Of a DNA stretch of 9,457 nt, positions 1-7,403 are shown piece by piece. The DNA is from an uncultured Eubacteriales bacterium (GTDB taxonomy: Bacteria; Bacillota; Clostridia; Peptostreptococcales; Anaerovoracaceae): positions 1 through 9,457 of the forward strand of contig CADBFL010000057.1 in the NCBI GenBank assembly GCA_902793875.1, read 5' to 3'. The notes under the pieces are model-generated. The model did not search any database. It saw only the letters and a list, made by a program, of their open reading frames with translations, and was not told the origin of the DNA. Position 1 is the stretch's first letter. Each line of letters starts with the position of its first letter. The translations under genes and the position numbers were made by a program.

Positions 1-2328
1 TCGTATTTCTTCCAGAGGCATGCGTTCGAATCCTATTCGGCGGTGGCCGCCTCGAACCCTATGGGAGTCGGCATCATGAGAGTCGTTCCGGTCGAGAGCT
101 CGCTGCCTGCAGACACTAAGATCATGACCATGGACAGGCTCAGCACGCTGATCGAGACGACTGTCGGCGGAGCCTTCTGCAGGGTGCCTTGCCAGTGCCG
201 CAGGGTGCGCCGCATCATGGGCGAAGGCACGGGCGATCTCGAAGACGGCATGTGCATTTACATGGGGCTTCTCGCCGAGTCGATGCTTCGTCACGGCCGC
301 GGAGAGAAGCTCACTAAGGAGCAGGTCTACGAGCATCTGAAGAGGACCGAGGAGCTCGGCTGCATCCACCAGATAACGACGCTCGAAAGCGGCATCTCGT
401 TCGCGATCTGCAACTGCCAGCCTCAGTCGTGCATGGCTCTGGGCAGCGCAACATACTACGGCACGCCTAACATGGTGCGCAGCAACTACGTTGCCGAGAT
501 CGACAGCGAGAAGTGCGTGGCCTGCGGACAGTGCGTCGAGACGTGCGCGAACAACGCGCTCAGACTCGGGCAGAAGATCTGCTCGAAGACGCCGATAGTG
601 CAGATCCCGACAGAACTTCCGGACGATCTTGAGTGGGGACCGGAAAGATACGATCCGGATTACAGAGATCACAGAAAGAACGTGGTCGAGACCGGCACCT
701 CGCCGTGCAAGACCACCTGCCCTGCGCACATCGCGGTACAGGGATATATAAAACTGGCAGCTCAGGGCAAGTACATGGAAGCCCTCGAGCTCATCAAGAA
801 AGAGAACCCGCTGCCTGCGGTATGCGGCCGCATCTGCCCGCATGACTGCGAGAATGAGTGCACCAGAGGCGAGATCGATCAGGCCGTAGCCATCGACGAG
901 ATCAAGAGATTCATCGCCGACAGGGAGATCGAAGCATCGCAGAGGTTCGTTCCTCATAAACTGTGGGATCACGACAAGAAGATCGCCGTCATAGGCTCCG
1001 GCCCGGCGGGAATCTCCTGCGCTTACTACCTGGCCGCGGGCGGCTATAAGGTGACCGTATTCGAGAAAGAGGCAAGACCGGGCGGCATGCTGGTCAACGG
1101 CATCCCTGCCTTCAGGCTCGAGAAGGATGTCGTCGATGCCGAGATCGATGTTCTGAGGCAGCTCGGAGTCGAGTTCAGATGCGGCACAGAGGTCGGCGCG
1201 GATGTGACCATCCCGCAGCTCAGAGAGGAGGGCTTCGAGGCCTTCTATCTCGGCATAGGCCTCCAGAACTGCGGAGAGCTCGGGATCCCGGGCGATGACG
1301 CGGACGGCGTGATCGCGGGAGTCGAGTTCCTGAAAGACATCAACCGCGGCAATGATGCCGGGCTTTCGGGCGATGTCGTCGTTATCGGCGGCGGAAGCAT
1401 CGGAGCTGACGTGGCCCGCGCGGCGAAAAGATACGGCGCTGACAAAGTCGATCTCTACTGCCTCGAATCCTACGACGAGATGCCTATGGGCGAAGAGGAC
1501 CAGGCGTACTGCAAAGAGGACGGAGTCACCATCCATGACGGATGGGGACAGACAGAGGTCGTCACAAAGAACGGCAAAGTCACAGGCATAAAATTCAGAA
1601 AGTGCGTAAGTGTAAAGGATAAGGACGGGAAGTTCGCTCCGAAGTTCGACGACAAGGTCACCGAAGAGGCGAAATGCGGCACTGTTCTGTACTGCATCGG
1701 GCAGAGGCCTGACTGGGGCAGACTGCTCACGGGAGTCAATGTCGAACTCACCGAAAGAGGCTTCGTAAAGGCCGATCCTCTCACATACCAGACGAGCGAG
1801 CCCGACATCTTCGCGGGCGGAGATATCTACACGGGACAGAAGTTCGCGATCGACGCCATCGCTGCCGGCAAGGAGGCTTCGGTATCCATCAACCGCTTCG
1901 TGTGGCCGGGCCACAGCCTGACTCTTGCCAGAGACAAAAGGGAGTTCACCGCTCTCGACAAGAGCGATCTCGATTTCGACCATATAAGCTGGGACAATAT
2001 CAGGCGTCAGGTGCCGGGAGTCGACAAGGCGAAGGTCGGCACGAAGCGCAATGAGAGCCTGACCTTCACTGAAGAGCAGCTCAGGGCCGAGACCGAGCGC
2101 TGCCTCGGATGCGGGGCCACCGTGGTCGATCAGAACAAGTGCTTCGGATGCGGAGTCTGCACTACCAGGTGCAAGTTCGACGCTATCCATCTGATAAAGA
2201 AATTCGACGAGCCGATCCACTCGATCCGCTTCCGCGAGAAGTTTGTCGAGAAATACCGCAGACAGCGCGACATGAAGATCGCCGTCAGAAAGTTCAGAGA
2301 AGAAGAAAACAAACGGCTCATGAAGTAG
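1..2328 (+). CDS. Multi-cluster Fe-S flavoprotein oxidoreductase, GltD-like, 5' end missing
   Basis: The reading frame is open from the first base, so this is the C-terminal 775 residues of a longer protein; the GTG at 43 is probably internal. Numbering from base 1, an N-terminal cysteine-rich region (C60, C64, C66, C85, C137, C139, C144) leads to a ferredoxin motif, Cx2Cx2Cx3C, at C172-C182. Next comes a glutamate-synthase-small-subunit-type Fe-S region (C236, C240, then C275, C279, C283, C287). Two nucleotide-binding folds follow: FAD (GSGPAG, 332-337) and NAD(P)H (GGGSIG, 463-468), with the FAD-contacting FAGGD near 604-608. A C-terminal ferredoxin-like region has C701, C704, C714, C717, C720 and C724, then a basic tail. 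Family knowledge says such proteins are cytoplasmic and pass electrons between NAD(P)H, flavin and Fe-S clusters to a partner protein. The substrate and partner cannot be read here. It is not a plain GltD, because it has extra clusters at both ends and no GltB is adjacent. Confidence 0.9.
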   Translation, partial: SYFFQRHAFESYSAVAASNPMGVGIMRVVPVESSLPADTKIMTMDRLSTLIETTVGGAFCRVPCQCRRVRRIMGEGTGDLEDGMCIYMGLLAESMLRHGRGEKLTKEQVYEHLKRTEELGCIHQITTLESGISFAICNCQPQSCMALGSATYYGTPNMVRSNYVAEIDSEKCVACGQCVETCANNALRLGQKICSKTPIVQIPTELPDDLEWGPERYDPDYRDHRKNVVETGTSPCKTTCPAHIAVQGYIKLAAQGKYMEALELIKKENPLPAVCGRICPHDCENECTRGEIDQAVAIDEIKRFIADREIEASQRFVPHKLWDHDKKIAVIGSGPAGISCAYYLAAGGYKVTVFEKEARPGGMLVNGIPAFRLEKDVVDAEIDVLRQLGVEFRCGTEVGADVTIPQLREEGFEAFYLGIGLQNCGELGIPGDDADGVIAGVEFLKDINRGNDAGLSGDVVVIGGGSIGADVARAAKRYGADKVDLYCLESYDEMPMGEEDQAYCKEDGVTIHDGWGQTEVVTKNGKVTGIKFRKCVSVKDKDGKFAPKFDDKVTEEAKCGTVLYCIGQRPDWGRLLTGVNVELTERGFVKADPLTYQTSEPDIFAGGDIYTGQKFAIDAIAAGKEASVSINRFVWPGHSLTLARDKREFTALDKSDLDFDHISWDNIRRQVPGVDKAKVGTKRNESLTFTEEQLRAETERCLGCGATVVDQNKCFGCGVCTTRCKFDAIHLIKKFDEPIHSIRFREKFVEKYRRQRDMKIAVRKFREEENKRLMK

Positions 2329-2336
2329 AAAGGAAA
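2329..2336 (+). promoter_or_regulatory. Likely ribosome binding site for the phosphatase gene, distant from its start
   Basis: The purine run AAAGGAAA follows immediately after the TAG of the oxidoreductase. About 15 bases separate the AGGA core from the GTG at 2350, longer than the usual 5-9. The next in-frame candidates (GTG 2356, ATG 2386) have no better purine tract and lie even further away, so 2350 is the best start but may initiate weakly. Confidence 0.45.
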
Positions 2337-2349
2337 CGGTAGATACGCA

Positions 2350-4470
2350 GTGTTTGTGCAGACGAGCCTGGCATCAACTTTAATTATGATCCTGATGATG
2401 ACGGCGCACACGGCGGTATATGTCGGTGTGACTGTGCTTCTGTTCAGGCACTACAGAGACAAAGAGCTGACCATGCGCGACAGGATCGGGATCGGCATCA
2501 TATTCGGCTGCCTCTCGATAGCATCGACTCATTTCGGCATCGACTACGAAACGATGGTGCTCAATGTGAGAGACATCGGACCGATGTCCGCGGGCCTGTT
2601 CTTTGATCCTGTATCCGGCGTCATAGCGGGACTGATGGGAGGCTTTGAACGCTATATCGCAGGACGGTACTTCGGCGTCGGAGAATTCACCACGGCAGCG
2701 TGCAGTCTGTCTACATGCCTGGCCGGCTTCTTCGCGGCCTTCCTGAACATGTACCTCTTCAAGGGCAAAAAGCCTTCGATGGCATACTCCTTCTTCATGG
2801 GATGCGTCATCGAGGTTTTCCATATGTACATGGTGCTCGTCAGCAACAGGGACGAGATGGTGATAGCCTTCCTTGTCGTGCGCATCTGCGCGATGCCGAT
2901 GATCGTATTCACCGGCATCGGACTTGCGGTCTCTTCGATCCTGATCAAGGTGATGAGCGGGGAGTGGCGGAATCCGTTCAGGCGCTCCGACGGCGAGAAG
3001 GCAACGGTTTCACACAGATTCCAGATATGGCTCTTCGGAGTGACCGCGGCTGTGCTGCTGCTGAATTTCTGGATCAATTACTCCCTGCAGACGTTCTCGG
3101 CCAAGCAGAACGCAAGGCTCGAGATGGAGATCGCGGAGGTGTATACGGAGTACAATTACGACATGTATACCGAAAACGGTCTTGACCTGACGAAGATGGA
3201 GGTTTACATAGCCAACGACGGAGCGTTCCTGATCATAGACGAATCGGAAAAACCGATAGCCGGATTCAGCGACTGGATCGGCCGCAGGGATCTGATCAAG
3301 GAATCCCGCAAGCATGAGGGCGAAGACTACTTCTCCTTCAACGCCGGATTCAGCGAGTGGATGGCCAGGGTAGTGCCGATGGAATCCGATCCCGGAAAGA
3401 AGATCATCACCTTCATGCCGTACGATACCATATTCCAGGCCCGCGATGCTCAGGCGTACGAGACGCTGCTCGCCGACATACTGGTGTTCACGGTCATATA
3501 CGTCCTTATCTCGGTCCTGGTACAGAGCCTTGTGGTCGACAACCTGATAAAGGTCAATGAGTCGCTCAACAAGATCACTGAAGGAGACCTCGATGAGAAG
3601 GTAAGCGTGTACAACTCATCTGAATTCGCTTCGCTCTCCGATGACATCAACCTGACGGTCGACGCCCTGAAGGGATATATAGAGGCGGCCGAAAAGCGGA
3701 TAGAGCAGGAGCTCATGCTGGCGAGGACCATACAGGCGTCCGCTCTTCCTACGAACTTTGACTTCAACAACGACGCGTTCGAGCTCTATGCGACGATGGA
3801 TCCGGCGAAGGAGGTCGGCGGAGACTTCTACGACTTCTTCTCGGTCGACTCCGACAGGATGGCTCTGGTCATGGCGGATGTGTCGGGCAAAGGGATACCG
3901 GCCTCGCTCTTCATGATGCGAAGCAAGACGACGATCCGGGGGCTCGTCGAGAGGGGCCTCGGCCCGGCCGCCGTTCTCGAGAGAGCCAACAACGTGCTGT
4001 GCGCCGGAAACGAAGCCAGCATGTTCGTTACGGTGTGGATCGGCGTGGTCGACCTGAAAACGGGAGATATGCTCTGCGCCAACGCCGGGCACGAATATCC
4101 TGCTGTCAGGAGAGGCGACGGCAGATTCGAGTCGTTCAGGGATAAGCACGGGCTGCCTCTCGCATGCATGGAGGACATGAAATACAAAGAGTACGATATG
4201 CACCTCGATCCGGGCGATACGCTCTTCGTATACACAGACGGAGTTCCGGAAGCGATCAACACTGCAGAAGAGCAGTACGGAGAGGAGCGCATGCTCAGAG
4301 CTCTCAGCAGAAGAAAGATATCTTCGATGCAAAAACTGCTTGCCGTTCTGAAAAGGGATCATGACAAGTTCGTCGGCGAAGCCGATCAGTTCGACGACAT
4401 AACCATGCTCGGCTTCAAATACAACGGAATGCAGGATGGATCCGGAGATGCGGATCCGAAACAAGGCTGA
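2350..4470 (+). CDS. Membrane SpoIIE/RsbU-type PP2C phosphatase with LytS-like 5TM sensor and HAMP
   Basis: A 706-residue integral membrane protein. Residues 1-203 form a hydrophobic LytS/YhcK-type 5TM region with the hallmark NxR (N72-R74) and the GGFERY segment at 97-102. A further membrane helix lies at about 225-243, then an outside domain of roughly 127 residues (246-372), a last membrane helix (373-394), and a HAMP-like linker (about 395-450). The phosphatase domain starts near 453 with the RsbU-like ARTIQASALP, then shows the metal-site motifs GGDFYD (490-495, D492), ADVSGKG (509-515), NAGH (578-581), YTDG (628-631) and DDIT (682-685). All expected acidic residues are present, so it should be an active Mn/Mg-dependent Ser/Thr phosphatase. 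Relatives dephosphorylate anti-sigma-factor antagonists (STAS proteins). No such partner or switch kinase is encoded here, so the target lies elsewhere. It starts at GTG, 21 bases after the oxidoreductase. The signal sensed is unknown. Confidence 0.93.
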   Translation: MFVQTSLASTLIMILMMTAHTAVYVGVTVLLFRHYRDKELTMRDRIGIGIIFGCLSIASTHFGIDYETMVLNVRDIGPMSAGLFFDPVSGVIAGLMGGFERYIAGRYFGVGEFTTAACSLSTCLAGFFAAFLNMYLFKGKKPSMAYSFFMGCVIEVFHMYMVLVSNRDEMVIAFLVVRICAMPMIVFTGIGLAVSSILIKVMSGEWRNPFRRSDGEKATVSHRFQIWLFGVTAAVLLLNFWINYSLQTFSAKQNARLEMEIAEVYTEYNYDMYTENGLDLTKMEVYIANDGAFLIIDESEKPIAGFSDWIGRRDLIKESRKHEGEDYFSFNAGFSEWMARVVPMESDPGKKIITFMPYDTIFQARDAQAYETLLADILVFTVIYVLISVLVQSLVVDNLIKVNESLNKITEGDLDEKVSVYNSSEFASLSDDINLTVDALKGYIEAAEKRIEQELMLARTIQASALPTNFDFNNDAFELYATMDPAKEVGGDFYDFFSVDSDRMALVMADVSGKGIPASLFMMRSKTTIRGLVERGLGPAAVLERANNVLCAGNEASMFVTVWIGVVDLKTGDMLCANAGHEYPAVRRGDGRFESFRDKHGLPLACMEDMKYKEYDMHLDPGDTLFVYTDGVPEAINTAEEQYGEERMLRALSRRKISSMQKLLAVLKRDHDKFVGEADQFDDITMLGFKYNGMQDGSGDADPKQG

Positions 4471-4472
4471 AA

Positions 4473-7403
4473 ATGAAGGAACCGACAGATCACAAGCTTA
4501 TAAAGAGGATGGCCGCGCTTTTGCTGTGCGCGGTTTTTATATTTGCGGCTGTCCCGCCGGCCCGGCCTTTCGCCGCGGACAGGGGCAAAACGGTGCGCGT
4601 GGGCTGGTACGAATCGTCGTTCAACAAGAAAGACGATGCCGGGCGCCGCTCCGGATACGCTTATGAATACCAGATAAAGCTCGCGGCATACACCGGATGG
4701 AATTACGAGTACGTGGAGGGCAGCTGGTCCGAGCTTCTGGAAATGCTCAAAAAAGGCGAGATAGACATGATGAGCGATGTCTCGTACACCGAGGAGCGCG
4801 CCTCGCAGATGCTCTTTCCGGATCTTCCGATGGGCTCGGAAGTCTATTACATATTCACCTCTCCGGACAACACCGAGATCAGGTCTGACGACTACTCGAC
4901 GCTGAACGGCAAGAAAATCGGGATCAACAAGGACAGCATACAGGTCGGATTCTACCGTGAATGGGCAGAACGGCATGGCGTGGATGCAGAGATCATCGAG
5001 CTGACCACAGAAGAAGAGGACTCGATCAGGATGCTGCAGAATGGCGACATCGACGCGTATATAACGCCTGATGCATTCAGCGATCCCGAAAGACTGGTGC
5101 CGGTATGCAAGATAGGATCCTCGGATTTCTTCTTTGTCGTATGCAACGGACGCGAGGACCTTCTGGCAGAGCTCAACGATGCGATGAGCAGCGTGCAGGA
5201 TGAAAACCGCTACTACAATCAGCAGATGTCCGACAAGTATCTCATCAGGGCCGGCGTCAATACCTTCCTGAACGCAAAAGAGAAAAAATGGCTCGAAAAG
5301 CACGGACCGGTAAGAGTGGGATACCAGGACAACTACCTGGCGTTCTGCTCGCAGGATCCTGAGACCGGCGAACTCAAAGGCGCTCTGAAGGATTACCTCG
5401 ACTACGCCTCGGACGGCTTCGGGAACGCGCACATGGACTATGAAGCGACGGCCTATCCGACTGCCGCGGCTGCGATGGACGCTCTGAGCAGGGGCGAGGT
5501 CGACTGCGTCTTCCCTGCGAATCTGAGCAGCTATGACGGCGAGAAGAAAAAAATAGTCATGACCCCGCCGATGATAACCACGGATGTGATAGCGGTGGTC
5601 AGGCCATCTGACATGGAGAGCTTCAAGGACAGGAAGCATGTCATAGTCGCCGTCAACGAGGGCAACCCGAACTACGATGCCTTCCTCAAGGACAACTATC
5701 CGGAATGGAGAGCGGTCTACTACCCGGATACCGTGAGATGCCTGAAGGCGGTGTCCGACGGGGTGGCTGACTGCGTCCTCATCAGCAATTACCGTTACAA
5801 CAACATCTCCAGGGACTGCGAAAGATACGGGCTTGCCACTCTCGACACAGGAGCGTCGCTTGAATACAGCTTCGCGGTGAACAACGGAGACAAGGAACTC
5901 TATTCGATACTTACAAAGGTCACGGGCTTCGTGCCGAGATCCACCCTCAGCACAGATCTGTCATATTACCTGACAGAGGACGCCAAGTCGACATTCGGGG
6001 ATTTCATCAGATCCAATCTGGAGATATTCCTCGCTGCGCTCATGCTGATCACTGCCGTCATAGCGGTACTGATGGTCAGGAGCCGCAGAGCAGAGAAAAA
6101 GGCGAAGGAACTCATATCCGCGACAGAGACGGACGCTCTGACCGGTCTGTATAACAGGGATTTCTTCCTGCAGTATGCAAGCAGGATGCACGGCGACCAT
6201 CCGGAACGTCCAATGGACGCCATAGTGTTCAATATAGAGCAGTTCCACGGAGTCAACGCGATCCACGGCAGAGACTTCGGAGACGAGGTCCTGCGCACAC
6301 TGGGCAGAGAGGTAAAATCTGTCGCTGCAGAGAACGCCGGTATCGCGGGCAGGTTCGGCGCGGACCGCTTCGATATATTCTGCAGGCACATAAACGATTA
6401 CCGGGCGGTATATGACCGTCTTCAGGGAGCGCTCGACGAGCTTTCGAAGAACGCCGTCATACGCCTGAGGATGGGCGTCATGCAGTCGCAGCCTGAGCTG
6501 GATACGGTCAGGATGTTCGACATGGCCAGGACTGCCTGCAGCATGTCGCGCGGCCACTTCAAGGAGCATCTCATCGTGTTCGACGACGGTGTGCGCGAAC
6601 GCGAGGAATTCGAGCAGCGTCTGCTGAACGATTACAGGCGCGCGCTGGACGGGTTCGAATTAGAGGTATTCTATCAGCCGAAGTACGATATCCGGGCTAA
6701 GGAGCCGGAGCTTGCGGGCGCCGAAGCACTGGTGCGCTGGCGTCATCCGGATCTCGGGCTGATACCGCCTGACGATTTCGTCCCTCTGTTCGAGAGGAGC
6801 GGAAAGATAAGCGAAGTGGACAGATATGTGTGGAACGAGGCGGCGAGGCAGATCGTGCGCTGGAAAGAGCTGTACGGCATAACTGTTCCGGTATCCGTAA
6901 ACCTGTCGAGAGTCGATGTGTTCGATCCGTCGCTCGAGGATACGCTCGAGGAGATCCTTTCGTTCAACGGACTGGATCATGACGTCCTCAGGCTTGAGGT
7001 GACGGAGACGGCGTATACCGAGGATTCGGATCAGGTAATAAAGGTCGTGAGGGGCCTGCGGGACAGGGGCTTCGAGGTCGAGATGGACGACTTCGGCACC
7101 GGCTATTCTTCGCTCAGCATGCTGTCGGAGATGCCTGTAGATGTGATCAAGATGGACAGGAACTTCGTGAGGAACATTGAGTACGACGAAAAAGATGCAA
7201 AACTTGTGACTCTCATACTCGATATCGCGAAGCAGCTGGACATCCCGGTCATCGCCGAGGGCGTCGAGACAAAGACACAGCTTGACATGCTGAAGAAGAT
7301 GGGCTGCGACGTGGCGCAGGGATATTACTTCTCGCGTCCTCTGTCGGCTGCTGAATTCGAGAGCAGGATAATAAAGGAAAGCCTCGGAGGGAAAAGGGAC
7401 TGA
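4473..7403 (+). CDS. Tandem solute-binding sensor with degenerate GGDEF and intact EAL: c-di-GMP phosphodiesterase
   Basis: 976 residues. The N-terminus has a basic stretch (HKLIKR) and a hydrophobic segment (14-30), a signal peptide or anchor. Two SBP_bac_3-like domains follow, about 40-258 and 278-500; each opens with the VRVGY/W strand. A membrane helix at 515-536 leads to a GGDEF-like domain (about 550-705) and an EAL domain (about 715-965). The GGDEF motif is GADRF (629-633) and the metal-site Asp is replaced (FNIEQF), so cyclase activity is unlikely. The EAL domain keeps E751 (EALVRW), N810, E842 (LEVTET), DDFGTGY (872-878), K893, E929 (AEGVET) and Q949, the set expected for hydrolysis of c-di-GMP to pGpG. 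Family knowledge suggests that outside amino-acid-like ligands control the cytoplasmic enzyme. The ATG at 4473 lies 2 bases after the phosphatase stop; a weak AAGG (4464-4467) precedes it. An ATG at 4509 has its purine tract too close and would lose the basic n-region. Confidence 0.93.
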   Translation: MKEPTDHKLIKRMAALLLCAVFIFAAVPPARPFAADRGKTVRVGWYESSFNKKDDAGRRSGYAYEYQIKLAAYTGWNYEYVEGSWSELLEMLKKGEIDMMSDVSYTEERASQMLFPDLPMGSEVYYIFTSPDNTEIRSDDYSTLNGKKIGINKDSIQVGFYREWAERHGVDAEIIELTTEEEDSIRMLQNGDIDAYITPDAFSDPERLVPVCKIGSSDFFFVVCNGREDLLAELNDAMSSVQDENRYYNQQMSDKYLIRAGVNTFLNAKEKKWLEKHGPVRVGYQDNYLAFCSQDPETGELKGALKDYLDYASDGFGNAHMDYEATAYPTAAAAMDALSRGEVDCVFPANLSSYDGEKKKIVMTPPMITTDVIAVVRPSDMESFKDRKHVIVAVNEGNPNYDAFLKDNYPEWRAVYYPDTVRCLKAVSDGVADCVLISNYRYNNISRDCERYGLATLDTGASLEYSFAVNNGDKELYSILTKVTGFVPRSTLSTDLSYYLTEDAKSTFGDFIRSNLEIFLAALMLITAVIAVLMVRSRRAEKKAKELISATETDALTGLYNRDFFLQYASRMHGDHPERPMDAIVFNIEQFHGVNAIHGRDFGDEVLRTLGREVKSVAAENAGIAGRFGADRFDIFCRHINDYRAVYDRLQGALDELSKNAVIRLRMGVMQSQPELDTVRMFDMARTACSMSRGHFKEHLIVFDDGVREREEFEQRLLNDYRRALDGFELEVFYQPKYDIRAKEPELAGAEALVRWRHPDLGLIPPDDFVPLFERSGKISEVDRYVWNEAARQIVRWKELYGITVPVSVNLSRVDVFDPSLEDTLEEILSFNGLDHDVLRLEVTETAYTEDSDQVIKVVRGLRDRGFEVEMDDFGTGYSSLSMLSEMPVDVIKMDRNFVRNIEYDEKDAKLVTLILDIAKQLDIPVIAEGVETKTQLDMLKKMGCDVAQGYYFSRPLSAAEFESRIIKESLGGKRD
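7386..7398 (+). promoter_or_regulatory. Ribosome binding region inside the phosphodiesterase gene, serving the cyclase start
   Basis: The purine-rich stretch GGAGGGAAAAGGG lies just before the overlapping TGATG. GGAGG (7386-7390) is 12 bases from the ATG at 7403 and AAGGG (7394-7398) is 4 bases away, so ribosomes can dock at either. With the one-base stop/start overlap this predicts translational coupling of the two c-di-GMP enzymes. Confidence 0.6.

Noticed and set aside
43..45. GTG as the true start of the oxidoreductase
   Set aside because: The frame is open back to base 1 with sensible residues, no ribosome binding site precedes the GTG, and a start there would cut into the N-terminal domain.
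3616..4464. Minus-strand open frame of 282 codons opposite the SpoIIE domain
   Set aside because: The plus strand carries every catalytic motif of the phosphatase here; the antisense product resembles no protein I know.
4386..5639. Long minus-strand open frame of 417 codons opposite the end of the phosphatase gene and the start of the phosphodiesterase gene
   Set aside because: It lies opposite two genes with clear domains, spans their junction, and its translation is rich in Arg, His and Val with no recognisable motif. This is typical of a codon-bias shadow.
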